A stretch of 64,000 nt of DNA, from NCBI GenBank assembly GCA_042862465.1, contig JASTVH010000005.1, positions 375,904 to 439,903 on the forward strand, given 5' to 3'. The position numbers were made by a program, and so were the translations under genes. Origin of the DNA: JASTVH01 sp042862465 (GTDB lineage: Bacteria; Pseudomonadota; Gammaproteobacteria; Pseudomonadales; Oleiphilaceae). Below are positions 8,359-16,098 of the stretch, piece after piece. The first letter of the stretch is position 1, and each line of letters begins with the position of its first letter. Under the pieces are notes generated by a model. It was not told the DNA's origin. It saw nothing but the letters and a program-made list of their open reading frames with translations, and ran no database searches.

Positions 8359-9909
8359 ATGAGCGACCCGAAGTACGCCGGCACCATCCAGGCAAAACAT
8401 ACCCGTGTAGCCATCATTGGTACCGGATTTTCCGGCCTGGGCATGGCCATTCGTCTCAAGCAGTCTGGCGAAAACGACTTCCGTGTGTTCGAAAAGGAAG
8501 CAGGCGTCGGCGGGACCTGGCGCGTCAACCACTACCCGGGGTGCGCCTGCGATGTGCAATCACACCTGTATTCCTACTCATTTGAGCCCAATCCGGAGTG
8601 GACGCGCATGTTTGCCCCGCAGAAGGAAATCAAGGGCTACCTGGAGCACTGCGCGGAGAAATATCGGGTGCTGCCCCATATCCACTTCAACACCGCGCTC
8701 GCCTCGGCGGCATGGGATAACAGCGACAAATTGTGGCGGTTAACCACGCAAGATGGCGAGCAGTACACCGCCAATGTGGTTGTCTCGGGCATGGGCGGAC
8801 TGGCCATTCCGGCCTATCCCAATATTCCGGGCATCGATTCCTTTAAGGGCAAGACCTTTCACTCCCAGGACTGGGATCACGACTACGATCTCAAAGGCAA
8901 ACGGGTGGCGGTGATCGGCACCGGGGCCTCGGCGATCCAGTTTGTACCGCAGATCCAGCCTCAATTGGAACAGCTTGACCTCTACCAACGCACGCCTCCC
9001 TGGATCCTGCCCAAACCGGATCGTCCCATTACCGAGAATGAGCGCCGGCTATTTCGTCATTTGCCGTTTACGCAGAAGGGCATCCGTGCCGCGATTTATT
9101 GTGCACTGGAAGTGCGAGTACTGGGGATGGCGGTTGATCCCCGTATCATGAAGCTGGCTGAGCGGTGGGCACTGAAGTACCTGCGTAGTGAAGTCGCCGA
9201 CCCCGTGATGCGCAAGCAGCTGACACCGGACTACGCCATTGGCTGTAAACGCATCCTGATGTCCAACGATTACTATCAGGCCCTCGTTCAACCCAATCTT
9301 AATCTGATAACCGACGGCATTGAGCGGATTACCGAAGACGGCATCATCACCAAAACAGGTGAACACCGGAAGGTGGATGCCATTATCTTCGGTACCGGTT
9401 TCAAGGCTACCGATCCGGTGCCCAAGGGGCTGATCAAGGGTGACCGCGGGCAGGACCTTAATGAGATATGGCAAGACGGGCCGGAATCCTACAAGGGGTC
9501 AACGGTGTCCGGATTCCCCAATTTCTTCATGCTGATGGGGCCGAATACGGGGCTGGGGCACAGCTCCATGGTTTACATGATTGAATCCCAGATCCAATAT
9601 GCCCTGGATGCGCTGAACTATATGCGTAAAGAGCATGTGCGCGCCGTGGACGTGAAGCCGGAAAAACAGCACAGTTACAGTGAGCGGGTGCAGAATGTGG
9701 GGCATTCCGTGTGGACCGAAGGCGGTTGTTCCAGCTGGTATCTACACCCCAAGACAGGCAAGAATGTCACCCTGTGGCCCGGGTTTACGTTCCGCTATCG
9801 TCAGCAGACCCGCCACTTTGACAAGGAAGCCTACCGGATCGATACCGGTCGGGAGGCACGTTCCCCGAAAACGACGGCGACACCATCCACCAACGGAGTA
9901 ACCGCATGA
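8359..9909 (+). CDS. flavin-containing (Baeyer-Villiger type) monooxygenase
   Basis: A 516-residue FAD/NADPH monooxygenase. The first Rossmann motif GTGFSGLG lies near residue 21, a GGTWRVNHYPGCACD block typical of Baeyer-Villiger enzymes follows, and the fingerprint FxGxxxHxxxW is present in full (F-K-G-K-T-F-H-S-Q-D-W). A second Rossmann motif GTGASA lies just after. It is predicted to insert oxygen next to a ketone, giving an ester or lactone. A strong GGGAGGGG site precedes ATG 8359. It is first in an operon with an SDR, a hydrolase and a phosphatase; SDR then monooxygenase then esterase would be a complete alcohol-to-ester-to-acid route. The substrate is unknown. Confidence 0.9.
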   Translation: MSDPKYAGTIQAKHTRVAIIGTGFSGLGMAIRLKQSGENDFRVFEKEAGVGGTWRVNHYPGCACDVQSHLYSYSFEPNPEWTRMFAPQKEIKGYLEHCAEKYRVLPHIHFNTALASAAWDNSDKLWRLTTQDGEQYTANVVVSGMGGLAIPAYPNIPGIDSFKGKTFHSQDWDHDYDLKGKRVAVIGTGASAIQFVPQIQPQLEQLDLYQRTPPWILPKPDRPITENERRLFRHLPFTQKGIRAAIYCALEVRVLGMAVDPRIMKLAERWALKYLRSEVADPVMRKQLTPDYAIGCKRILMSNDYYQALVQPNLNLITDGIERITEDGIITKTGEHRKVDAIIFGTGFKATDPVPKGLIKGDRGQDLNEIWQDGPESYKGSTVSGFPNFFMLMGPNTGLGHSSMVYMIESQIQYALDALNYMRKEHVRAVDVKPEKQHSYSERVQNVGHSVWTEGGCSSWYLHPKTGKNVTLWPGFTFRYRQQTRHFDKEAYRIDTGREARSPKTTATPSTNGVTA

Positions 9910-10787
9910 AAAATTTCAACAATAAAGTTGCGGCCATTACCGGCGCCGCTTCCGGCATCGGCCGGGCGCTGGCGCTAAATCTGGCCGGGCAGGGCTGTGA
10001 TCTGGCCATCAGCGATATCAACGCGGCCGAGCTCGACGTCACGGCTTCCCAGGCCCGCAAGAAAGGCGTCAAGGTCACCACCCAGGTGCTGGACGTGGCC
10101 GACCGTGATGCGGTGCACGCCTGGGCTGATCAGGTGGTGAAGGATCACGGTCGGGTCAATATGATTTTCAATAACGCCGGCGTCGCTCAGAGCGGCAGCG
10201 TCGAGGGTACCAGCTACGAGGATTATGACTGGATTTTCGATATCAATTTCAGAGGTGTCCTCTACGGGACCAAGGCTTTTCTGCCGTATCTGAAAAAGGC
10301 CAAGGGCGGCGGCCACATCATCAACGTCTCCAGTGTGTTCGGCCTTTTTTCACAGCCGGGGATGAGCGCCTACAACGCCACCAAGTTTGCGGTTCGCGGC
10401 TTTACCGAATCCCTCCGACAGGAGTTGGACCTGAAACAGGAAAACGTCTCTGCCACCTGTGTGCATCCCGGCGGCATCAAGACCAATATCGCCAAGAATG
10501 CCCGCATGAGCCCGGACATGGCGGAGTTGCTGGGACGCCCGAATGACGCTGATGCGTTGCGTCAGGAATTTGCCGATCAGCTGTTCCGAACCACGCCGGA
10601 AAGTGCCGCCGAACAGATTCTCAAGGCCGTGCAGCATGATGAGCGTCGCGTTCTGGTGGGCACCGATGCCAAGGCTATCGATACCATGCAGCGTTTGCTG
10701 CCGACCGCTTACCAGCGCCTGGTGACTTTCGCGATTCGCCGCGCCTCAAAACAGCCGGCCAAACCCCATGTCAAAGCCAATGGGTAA
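9906..10787 (+). CDS. short-chain dehydrogenase/reductase
   Basis: A 293-residue classical SDR. The cofactor motif TGAASGIG is near residue 12, NNAGV near residue 90, catalytic Ser is in NVSS, and the YxxxK pair is in YNATK. Its ATG overlaps the monooxygenase stop by four bases (ATGA), so the two are coupled. It probably oxidises an alcohol to the ketone that the monooxygenase uses, or acts in reverse; this follows from context, not sequence. The C-terminal extension of about 40 residues past the SDR core is seen in relatives linked to such monooxygenases. Confidence 0.9.
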   Translation: MKNFNNKVAAITGAASGIGRALALNLAGQGCDLAISDINAAELDVTASQARKKGVKVTTQVLDVADRDAVHAWADQVVKDHGRVNMIFNNAGVAQSGSVEGTSYEDYDWIFDINFRGVLYGTKAFLPYLKKAKGGGHIINVSSVFGLFSQPGMSAYNATKFAVRGFTESLRQELDLKQENVSATCVHPGGIKTNIAKNARMSPDMAELLGRPNDADALRQEFADQLFRTTPESAAEQILKAVQHDERRVLVGTDAKAIDTMQRLLPTAYQRLVTFAIRRASKQPAKPHVKANG

Positions 10788-11760
10788 GTCAGCACGGCAA
10801 CCCCTGGTGGATCACTCCCGGGAAAATCTTGCCCGGGTCGGCCAGCTCTACGTGGAGTGGGTAAAGCGACATGCGGAACGTTCCCCCCATAAAGGCGGTA
10901 CCAGCCTGGGCGAGCGGGTGCTGCGTCTGTCCGATCTGCTGCCGGGGCTGGAAAAACAGACAGCGCGCGTCGACGGCCACCGGATGGTTTACTGGGCACT
11001 TGGCTCACGCAAAGCCCCTCCGGTGGTCCTGGTGCATGGCTTTGGCGCCAGCAAGGAAAACTGGCTGAGCATGGCGCTTTGGCTCAAACGCCGCTATCGC
11101 CTGCTGATCCCGGACCTGCCGGGTTTTGGGGAGAGCGATTATGGCATGGACCGGCGTTATGACTACGCCACCCAGGCCGAGCGGCTGGCCGGTTGGTACC
11201 GGGATATGGACCTGGCTCCGGCCCACTGGGCAGGCAGCTCCATGGGGGGCGGCATAGTGGCCGCGCTTTCGGCTCTACATCCGGATGTGGTGGTATCCGC
11301 CACGCTGATGAATGCCGCCGGCGTCGGCGCACCGCATCCGAGTGCCATTGACGAAGGACTGCTGGAAGGGGAGAACCGGCTGGTTCCACGTAATTACCGG
11401 GAGGTGGATCGCCTGTTCCGGCTGGTCACCCACAAGCGCCAGCGCATCTGGCGCACGGTGCTGGCGCCGGTGGTGGCTTCCAGCATGATGCGACGGAATA
11501 ACGCCGGGCACCATATCTTCCACGACATGCTCACGCCGGAGCAAAGCATCATCGATCTGGCGCCCAGAATCTCGAAACCGACCTACCTGTTCTGGGGCGA
11601 TCAGGACGCAGTGGTTCACGCCTCCTGTACCGAGGTCTACAAGCAACTGATACCGCACGCTCGGGTTACGGTACTGGAGGGCGTCGGGCACTTGCCGATG
11701 GTGGAGGTGCCTCGTCAAAGTGCGCGATTATTGACGGATTTCTGGACACAGGCCTCATGA
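10768..11760 (+). CDS. alpha/beta-fold hydrolase
   Basis: A 330-residue serine hydrolase. The HGFGASKENW block forms the oxyanion hole region, the nucleophile elbow is GSSMG (Gly-Ser-Ser-Met-Gly), an acid lies in FWGDQD, and the catalytic His is in GVGHLPMVE near the end. It overlaps the SDR gene by 20 bp from ATG 10768, or by 8 bp if ATG 10780 is used; neither has a clear ribosome site, as expected for translational coupling. In this operon it would hydrolyse the ester or lactone made by the Baeyer-Villiger enzyme. Lipase or esterase specificity cannot be told. Confidence 0.88.
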   Translation: MSKPMGKSARQPLVDHSRENLARVGQLYVEWVKRHAERSPHKGGTSLGERVLRLSDLLPGLEKQTARVDGHRMVYWALGSRKAPPVVLVHGFGASKENWLSMALWLKRRYRLLIPDLPGFGESDYGMDRRYDYATQAERLAGWYRDMDLAPAHWAGSSMGGGIVAALSALHPDVVVSATLMNAAGVGAPHPSAIDEGLLEGENRLVPRNYREVDRLFRLVTHKRQRIWRTVLAPVVASSMMRRNNAGHHIFHDMLTPEQSIIDLAPRISKPTYLFWGDQDAVVHASCTEVYKQLIPHARVTVLEGVGHLPMVEVPRQSARLLTDFWTQAS

Positions 11761-12356
11761 GCGCACAGCTTCCCCGCGCCTTGTATCAGCTGCAGGCGGT
11801 GTTTTTTGATCTGGACGGTACCCTGGTGGATTCGCACCTGGATTTTGCGGCCATCCGTGAGGAACTGGGCTTTCCCCAGGGCATCGGCCTGATCGAACAT
11901 ATGGCAACCTTACCGGAAGGGGAGGTCGCCGCAGCCTGGTCAGTTATAGACCGTCACGAGCACGCCGGCGCCATGGCCGCCACCTGGATGCCTGGCGCCC
12001 GCGAACTCCTGGCCGCGTTGCAGGCCTCCCCGCTGGCAACCGGCATCCTGACCCGAAACAGCCGCAAGGCGGTGGAGGTCATGGCCGATAAACTCGGCAT
12101 GACGGTGCCCCATGTGCTCTGCCGGGACGATTGCGCGGCCAAGCCCGATCCGCAAGGCCTGTTACGGCTTGCTGAAATCACCGGATGTGACCCCAAGCGC
12201 TGCCTCTACGTCGGAGACTTTGCCTATGACCTGCAGGCTGCGCGCAATGCCGGGATGATCGCCACCCTCTACCGGACGGCCAGGAATGCCCGCTTCGAGC
12301 CGGAAGCGGACTGCTGTATTGACCATTTCGACCAGCTCCAGCCTCTGATTCCCTGA
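11757..12356 (+). CDS. HAD-superfamily phosphatase (Gph-like)
   Basis: A 199-residue HAD hydrolase. Motif I is FFDLDGTLVDS with nucleophile and acid Asp residues, motif II is near ILTRNS, the lysine is in AAKPDPQ, and motif IV is YVGDFAYD. The helical cap is short, as in phosphoglycolate-phosphatase-like members. It overlaps the hydrolase stop by four bases (ATGA) and closes the monooxygenase operon. Its role there is unclear: it may repair a phosphorylated by-product or simply be co-transcribed. Substrate unknown. Confidence 0.85.
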   Translation: MSAQLPRALYQLQAVFFDLDGTLVDSHLDFAAIREELGFPQGIGLIEHMATLPEGEVAAAWSVIDRHEHAGAMAATWMPGARELLAALQASPLATGILTRNSRKAVEVMADKLGMTVPHVLCRDDCAAKPDPQGLLRLAEITGCDPKRCLYVGDFAYDLQAARNAGMIATLYRTARNARFEPEADCCIDHFDQLQPLIP

Positions 12357-12490
12357 ACCCGATTCCCCCTTGCTCTCAATTGAGCAAAAATTCGCCTGAT
12401 CGCCGGCGCCGTTGGCGCATCTCGGCCATATCAAGGCGCGTAACAAATTGTAACCATGACTTCGAATTCTTCATTTCTGCAAATAGTGTC

Positions 12491-13537
12491 ATGAAAATAA
12501 AAACGACGACCCTGCGTGCATTTCCGCTTTTCGCTGTCCTTTCACTGGTGCTCGCTTTTCCTGTCATGGCGAAGCCAGTGGTTGAAAAAACATTCTGTGT
12601 GTTCGATGTGGTCGGGCGCTACGGGGATGTATTCAATCTGTTCAAGGATTACCGCATCAAGGCTCTGCGCGCTGGCGTGGCCCTCGACATGAAAGCCTAC
12701 CGTGAAGAACTCGATGCGATTGCCGCTTTTCGCCGCGGAGAGTGCGATCTTGTCTCGCTTAGCGATGTTGGGGTCAGGCAATTCAACCGGTTTACCGGGT
12801 CGGTGAGTGCCATAGGCGCCGTGCCCCATTACGGTGACCTCAAGGTGCTGACTTATACGCTGGCCAACCGCCGCCTCTCGCCCTTGCTTCAGAACGACGA
12901 GTACGAAGTGCTCGGCGTGCTGCCCCTCGGTAGCGTCTACCTGTATGTGAAAGACCGCAGCATCGATACGGTTGAGGAGCTGGCCGGGCAACGAATTACC
13001 GTCTTTCCAAACCATTCTGATGCCCGTCATATGGTGGAATACGTCCACGCCCAACCGGTGCCCACCCCCATCTCCAAGTTCGCCGAATTGTTTAACGGCG
13101 GCGCTGCCGACATCAGCTATGCCCCGGCAGCGGCTTACGAGGTGCTGGAAATGAGCGAGGGCATGGGCGCCCGAGGCGGGATCGTGCGTTACCCTCTGGG
13201 GCAGTTCACCGCGCAACTGGTGGCACACAAGGATGCTTTCCCGGAGCGATTCGTAAAACGTTCACGCAAGCTGGTGGCGAGTCTGTTCAGCGACGCCCTT
13301 CGGATTACCTTCCGCTACGAAAGAGCCATTCCGGATGATCGCTGGATCGACATTCCCGATGTCGCCAAACGGGAGTATCAGGAAATGCTGCGGCAGGTGA
13401 GGCTGGATATTCTCGATGGCAACGCGGGACCGGATGTGGCCAACGTCTACCATCCGAAAATGCTGAAATTGCTGCGCAAGATCCGTTGTCACACGAATCC
13501 CGCAGCGGCGGAATGCCGAGCGGAAGAGAGGGAATAG
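12491..13537 (+). CDS. putative periplasmic solute-binding protein (DUF6091-like)
   Basis: A 348-residue exported protein. ATG 12491 is chosen because it starts directly at a good signal peptide (Lys-rich head, hydrophobic core, Val-Met-Ala cleavage near residue 27). The mature part resembles the TRAP/TAXI-like binding proteins annotated as DUF6091: it begins FCVFDVVGRYGD, then has two lobes with a hinge. No transporter membrane subunits lie beside it. The upstream 130 bp separates it from the monooxygenase operon, so it is probably its own unit. Ligand unknown. Confidence 0.65.
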   Translation: MKIKTTTLRAFPLFAVLSLVLAFPVMAKPVVEKTFCVFDVVGRYGDVFNLFKDYRIKALRAGVALDMKAYREELDAIAAFRRGECDLVSLSDVGVRQFNRFTGSVSAIGAVPHYGDLKVLTYTLANRRLSPLLQNDEYEVLGVLPLGSVYLYVKDRSIDTVEELAGQRITVFPNHSDARHMVEYVHAQPVPTPISKFAELFNGGAADISYAPAAAYEVLEMSEGMGARGGIVRYPLGQFTAQLVAHKDAFPERFVKRSRKLVASLFSDALRITFRYERAIPDDRWIDIPDVAKREYQEMLRQVRLDILDGNAGPDVANVYHPKMLKLLRKIRCHTNPAAAECRAEERE

Positions 13538-13555
13538 GGCGAAAGGGTGCGCGGA

Positions 13556-13816
13556 TCAGGCGTCGATATCGAGCAGGGTGCCCAGGGTTTCGTCCGCGGT
13601 TTCGAAGACCTTCGCATTGGCCTTGTACATCAGTTCGGTCTGCTTGAGTTCCACCACCGGTGCGGTCAGATCACGGGTCGCAGGCTGGCTTTCAGGCGCA
13701 GCAGGCTGCTGGGGAGTGACGCGCCCTCCGGAGGCAATCTCCTGGGCCAAACCGTTTAACCGGGTTTTCTGGGTCTGCAGGCCGTTGACGGCGGTATTGA
13801 GTGCGTTGACTGCCAT
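13556..13816 (-). CDS. small flagellar basal-body rod-like protein (Flg_bbr_C type)
   Basis: An 86-residue protein starting MAVNALNTAVNGL and ending VFETADETLGTLLDI. Both halves look like the terminal helices of flagellar rod/hook proteins such as FlgC, joined by a short Pro/Gln-rich linker, with no central domain. Full-length FlgC is about 140 residues, so this is a miniature or orphan relative. It lies far from any flagellar operon, convergent with the solute-binding protein 18 bp away. Similar small orphans occur in related genomes. Function unknown. Confidence 0.65.
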   Translation of the reverse strand: MAVNALNTAVNGLQTQKTRLNGLAQEIASGGRVTPQQPAAPESQPATRDLTAPVVELKQTELMYKANAKVFETADETLGTLLDIDA

Positions 13817-13981
13817 AACAATTCCTCGCGAATATTATCACCCTACCGCGATCTCCCCGGTGTTTGCAGTGATTATCTGCAACATTTTGTATCCCTATGC
13901 AAAAAACCGCCTCGCCCGGGGCCACTGGTCGTGTACATGGCTTAGCTGGCCAAGATGTACGTGACGAGGCCGTCATAAATC

Positions 13982-14013
13982 GTCGGCTACGCCTCCCTCC
14001 GCTGTAGCCCGAC
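13982..14013. repeat. REP-like imperfect hairpin
   Basis: GTCGGCTAC at 13982-13990 pairs with GTAGCCCGAC at 14004-14013 apart from one bulged base, with a 13-nt loop. The look is that of repetitive extragenic palindromes found in many gammaproteobacteria. No second copy was noticed in this window, so the repeat status is not proven. Confidence 0.35.
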
Positions 14014-14020
14014 CTGTCAA

Positions 14021-14061
14021 AACCTGCTAGGTTGGATGCCAAAACCAACCGTCTGGACGGT
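14021..14061. promoter_or_regulatory. nested inverted repeats upstream of TetR gene
   Basis: Three symmetric elements crowd 41 bp: AACCT-GCT-AGGTT (14021-14033), GGTTGG...CCAACC (14030-14035 with 14045-14050) and the perfect ACCGTC-TG-GACGGT (14048-14061). They lie 20-60 bp before the preferred start of the TetR gene at 14081, where an autoregulatory operator would be expected. Binding is inferred only. Confidence 0.45.
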
Positions 14062-14080
14062 ATGTGCCGATAGTTCAGCC

Positions 14081-14635
14081 ATGGCCAGAAACAGCAAAGA
14101 ACGCATGCTCGAAGCCGCCGAGGCCATCGTACGTGAGGAGGGGGCCCGCCAGCTGACGCTGGATGCGGTCGCGGAACGTTGTCAGATGAGCAAGGGCGGA
14201 GTCCTGCACCATTTTCGGACCAAACAGAGCCTGCTCAAAGCCATGCTCGCGCGCATGATGAACAGCGACGAGGATCTGATCGACCAGCGCCTAAAGGACT
14301 ATGCCGGTCAACCGAATGCCCAGCTTCGGGCCCGTATCGAGGCGCTGTTTGCTTTTCTGCAGGATGAAGACCGCTTATCGCGCTCCATGCTGGCCGCCCT
14401 GGCTGAGGACCCCTCGCTTCTGGAGCCGGTCAGGGAAAAGGACCAGATCACGCGCGATATCGTGCGTGAAGAGTCGCAGGACTCGGACCTTGCGCAGCTA
14501 CTGCTGTTTGCGGCTCGCGGTCTGTTCCTGTCCCGGGTGCTGGGCGTCACCGATTCCGACGACCCCGATATCCAGAGCCTGCACCAACGCATTGTGGACC
14601 TGACCGCCCATGTGGGCTGTGTCGACAAGCCGTGA
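14081..14635 (+). CDS. TetR-family regulator
   Basis: A 184-residue TetR protein. The helix-turn-helix spans about residues 10-55 and includes LDAVAERCQMSKGGVLHHF, the recognition helix type seen in many repressors with a C-terminal TetR_C_37-like domain. ATG 14081 (MARNSKERML) is preferred over ATG 14036, which lies inside a cluster of inverted repeats likely to be the operator. The next gene on the same strand, 184 bp away, encodes a saccharopine-dehydrogenase-like reductase, a possible target. Ligand unknown. Confidence 0.87.
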   Translation: MARNSKERMLEAAEAIVREEGARQLTLDAVAERCQMSKGGVLHHFRTKQSLLKAMLARMMNSDEDLIDQRLKDYAGQPNAQLRARIEALFAFLQDEDRLSRSMLAALAEDPSLLEPVREKDQITRDIVREESQDSDLAQLLLFAARGLFLSRVLGVTDSDDPDIQSLHQRIVDLTAHVGCVDKP

Positions 14636-14819
14636 GATAGGGCCGTGAATACAATGAGATAGCACTTACCCCTTACGTATGCCCTGGTGGCGGTTCCTGT
14701 TTTCTACAGCATATTCCATCGGGTGCCCGCAGGGACGCATGAATCGAACGCCGACGTAGTGGTATGCTCGGCGGCAACTTTGGAAAAGTACATTCAATCT
14801 CAACAAGGAAAGATACCCC

Positions 14820-16049
14820 ATGAGCACGAAAGCGTTTGATGTGGTGGTTTTCGGAGCCACCAGCTTTGTCGGCAAGATTCTCTGTCGCTATCTTGTTGAC
14901 ACCTACGGTGTGGACGGCGAACTCAAATGGGCCGCGGCGGCCCGCTCTTCCCGCAAGCTGGAAGCCCTGAAGTCTGAATTGGGCGACAAGGCGTCTGACC
15001 TGACCACATTAATCGCCGATGCCAACGACGAAGCCTCACTGGCCAGGCTGACCGAAAAAACCCGGGTGGTTATCTCCACGGTCGGGCCCTATGCGTTGTA
15101 TGGCGAGCCCATGGTAAAAGTCTGCGTCGAATCCGGCACCGATTACTGCGACCTCACCGGAGAGGTGCAATGGATTCGTCGCATGATCCAGAAATACGAG
15201 CGCAAGGCCCGGGCCTCCGGCGCTCGTATCGTGCACTGCTGCGGCTTCGATTCGATTCCTTCCGATATGGGCGTCTATTTCCTCCAGCAACAGGCCAAGG
15301 AACGTTTGGGCCAGCCTTGTGGGGAGGTGAAGATGCGCGTCAAGGTCATGAAAGGGGGCATGTCAGGCGGCACGGTCGCCAGCCTGATGAACGTGGTCAA
15401 GGAAGCCAGTGCCAATCCGCAGTTGCGCAAGGAACTGGCCAACCCCTATTCGCTTTGCTCGGAAGAACAGAATTTCAGTACTCGCCAGCATAACGTCAAG
15501 GGCCCCGAATACGATCAGGACTTCGATGCATGGGTGACACCGTTCGTGATGGCCGCCATCAACACCCGCATCGTGTTCCGTTCCAACGCTCTGCGTGGGG
15601 CTGAATATGGCCAGGCCTTCAAATACGAGGAAGCCATGCTGACCGGCAAGGGCTTCAAAGGCCGGATGACGGCAACCTCCATAGCGGCCGGAATGGGTGG
15701 CTTCATGCTGGGAGCTGCGATCAAGCCAACGCGCTGGTTGCTGGAGCGTTTTGTAGTGCCCAAGCCGGGTGAGGGGCCGTCCGAGGAGGAGCAGGAGCAA
15801 GGCTTCTATGACCTGCGCTTTGTTGGCAAGACCCACGATGGCCAAACCCTGCGGACCAAAGTGACCGGCGATCGTGACCCCGGTTACGGCTCCACCTCCA
15901 AGATGCTGGGCCAGGCGGGTGCCTGTCTGGCGCTGGACATTGCCAAGGAAGACAAGCCCGGTGGATTCTGGACACCGTCCACAATCTTCGGCGATGCGCT
16001 GTTGCAGCGTCTTCAGAGTAATGCGGGCCTGACGTTCGAAGTACTGTAG
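14820..16049 (+). CDS. saccharopine-dehydrogenase-family / trans-acting enoyl-reductase-like protein
   Basis: A 409-residue oxidoreductase. An N-terminal Rossmann fold has VVVFGATSFVG near residue 8; the middle has TVGPYALYGEP and DLTGE, then HCCGFDSIPSD, all hallmarks of the saccharopine dehydrogenase-like group that includes the mycobacterial trans-acting enoyl reductase and the animal lipid-droplet protein SCCPDH. It is not lysine-biosynthetic by sequence. AAGGAAAG precedes the ATG well. In lipid-rich marine bacteria it may act in lipid metabolism, but that is inference. Confidence 0.8.
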   Translation: MSTKAFDVVVFGATSFVGKILCRYLVDTYGVDGELKWAAAARSSRKLEALKSELGDKASDLTTLIADANDEASLARLTEKTRVVISTVGPYALYGEPMVKVCVESGTDYCDLTGEVQWIRRMIQKYERKARASGARIVHCCGFDSIPSDMGVYFLQQQAKERLGQPCGEVKMRVKVMKGGMSGGTVASLMNVVKEASANPQLRKELANPYSLCSEEQNFSTRQHNVKGPEYDQDFDAWVTPFVMAAINTRIVFRSNALRGAEYGQAFKYEEAMLTGKGFKGRMTATSIAAGMGGFMLGAAIKPTRWLLERFVVPKPGEGPSEEEQEQGFYDLRFVGKTHDGQTLRTKVTGDRDPGYGSTSKMLGQAGACLALDIAKEDKPGGFWTPSTIFGDALLQRLQSNAGLTFEVL

Positions 16050-16058
16050 GGCAAGCGG

Positions 16059-16086
16059 CAGGGCAAAGGGGATGCCCTTTGCCCTG
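16059..16086. terminator. bidirectional hairpin between convergent genes
   Basis: Perfect 12-bp arms, CAGGGCAAAGGG and its complement, around a GATG loop. It sits in the 49-bp gap between the stop of the reductase gene (plus) and the stop of the phytochrome-like gene (minus). There is no long T-run, but position and strength make it a likely shared terminator. Confidence 0.7.
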
Positions 16087-16098
16087 GCACGCCGCACA

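Noticed and set aside
12370..12387. TTGCTC/GAGCAA hairpin after the HAD gene
   Set aside because: No T-run follows in either direction and the stem is short, so a terminator is not supported.
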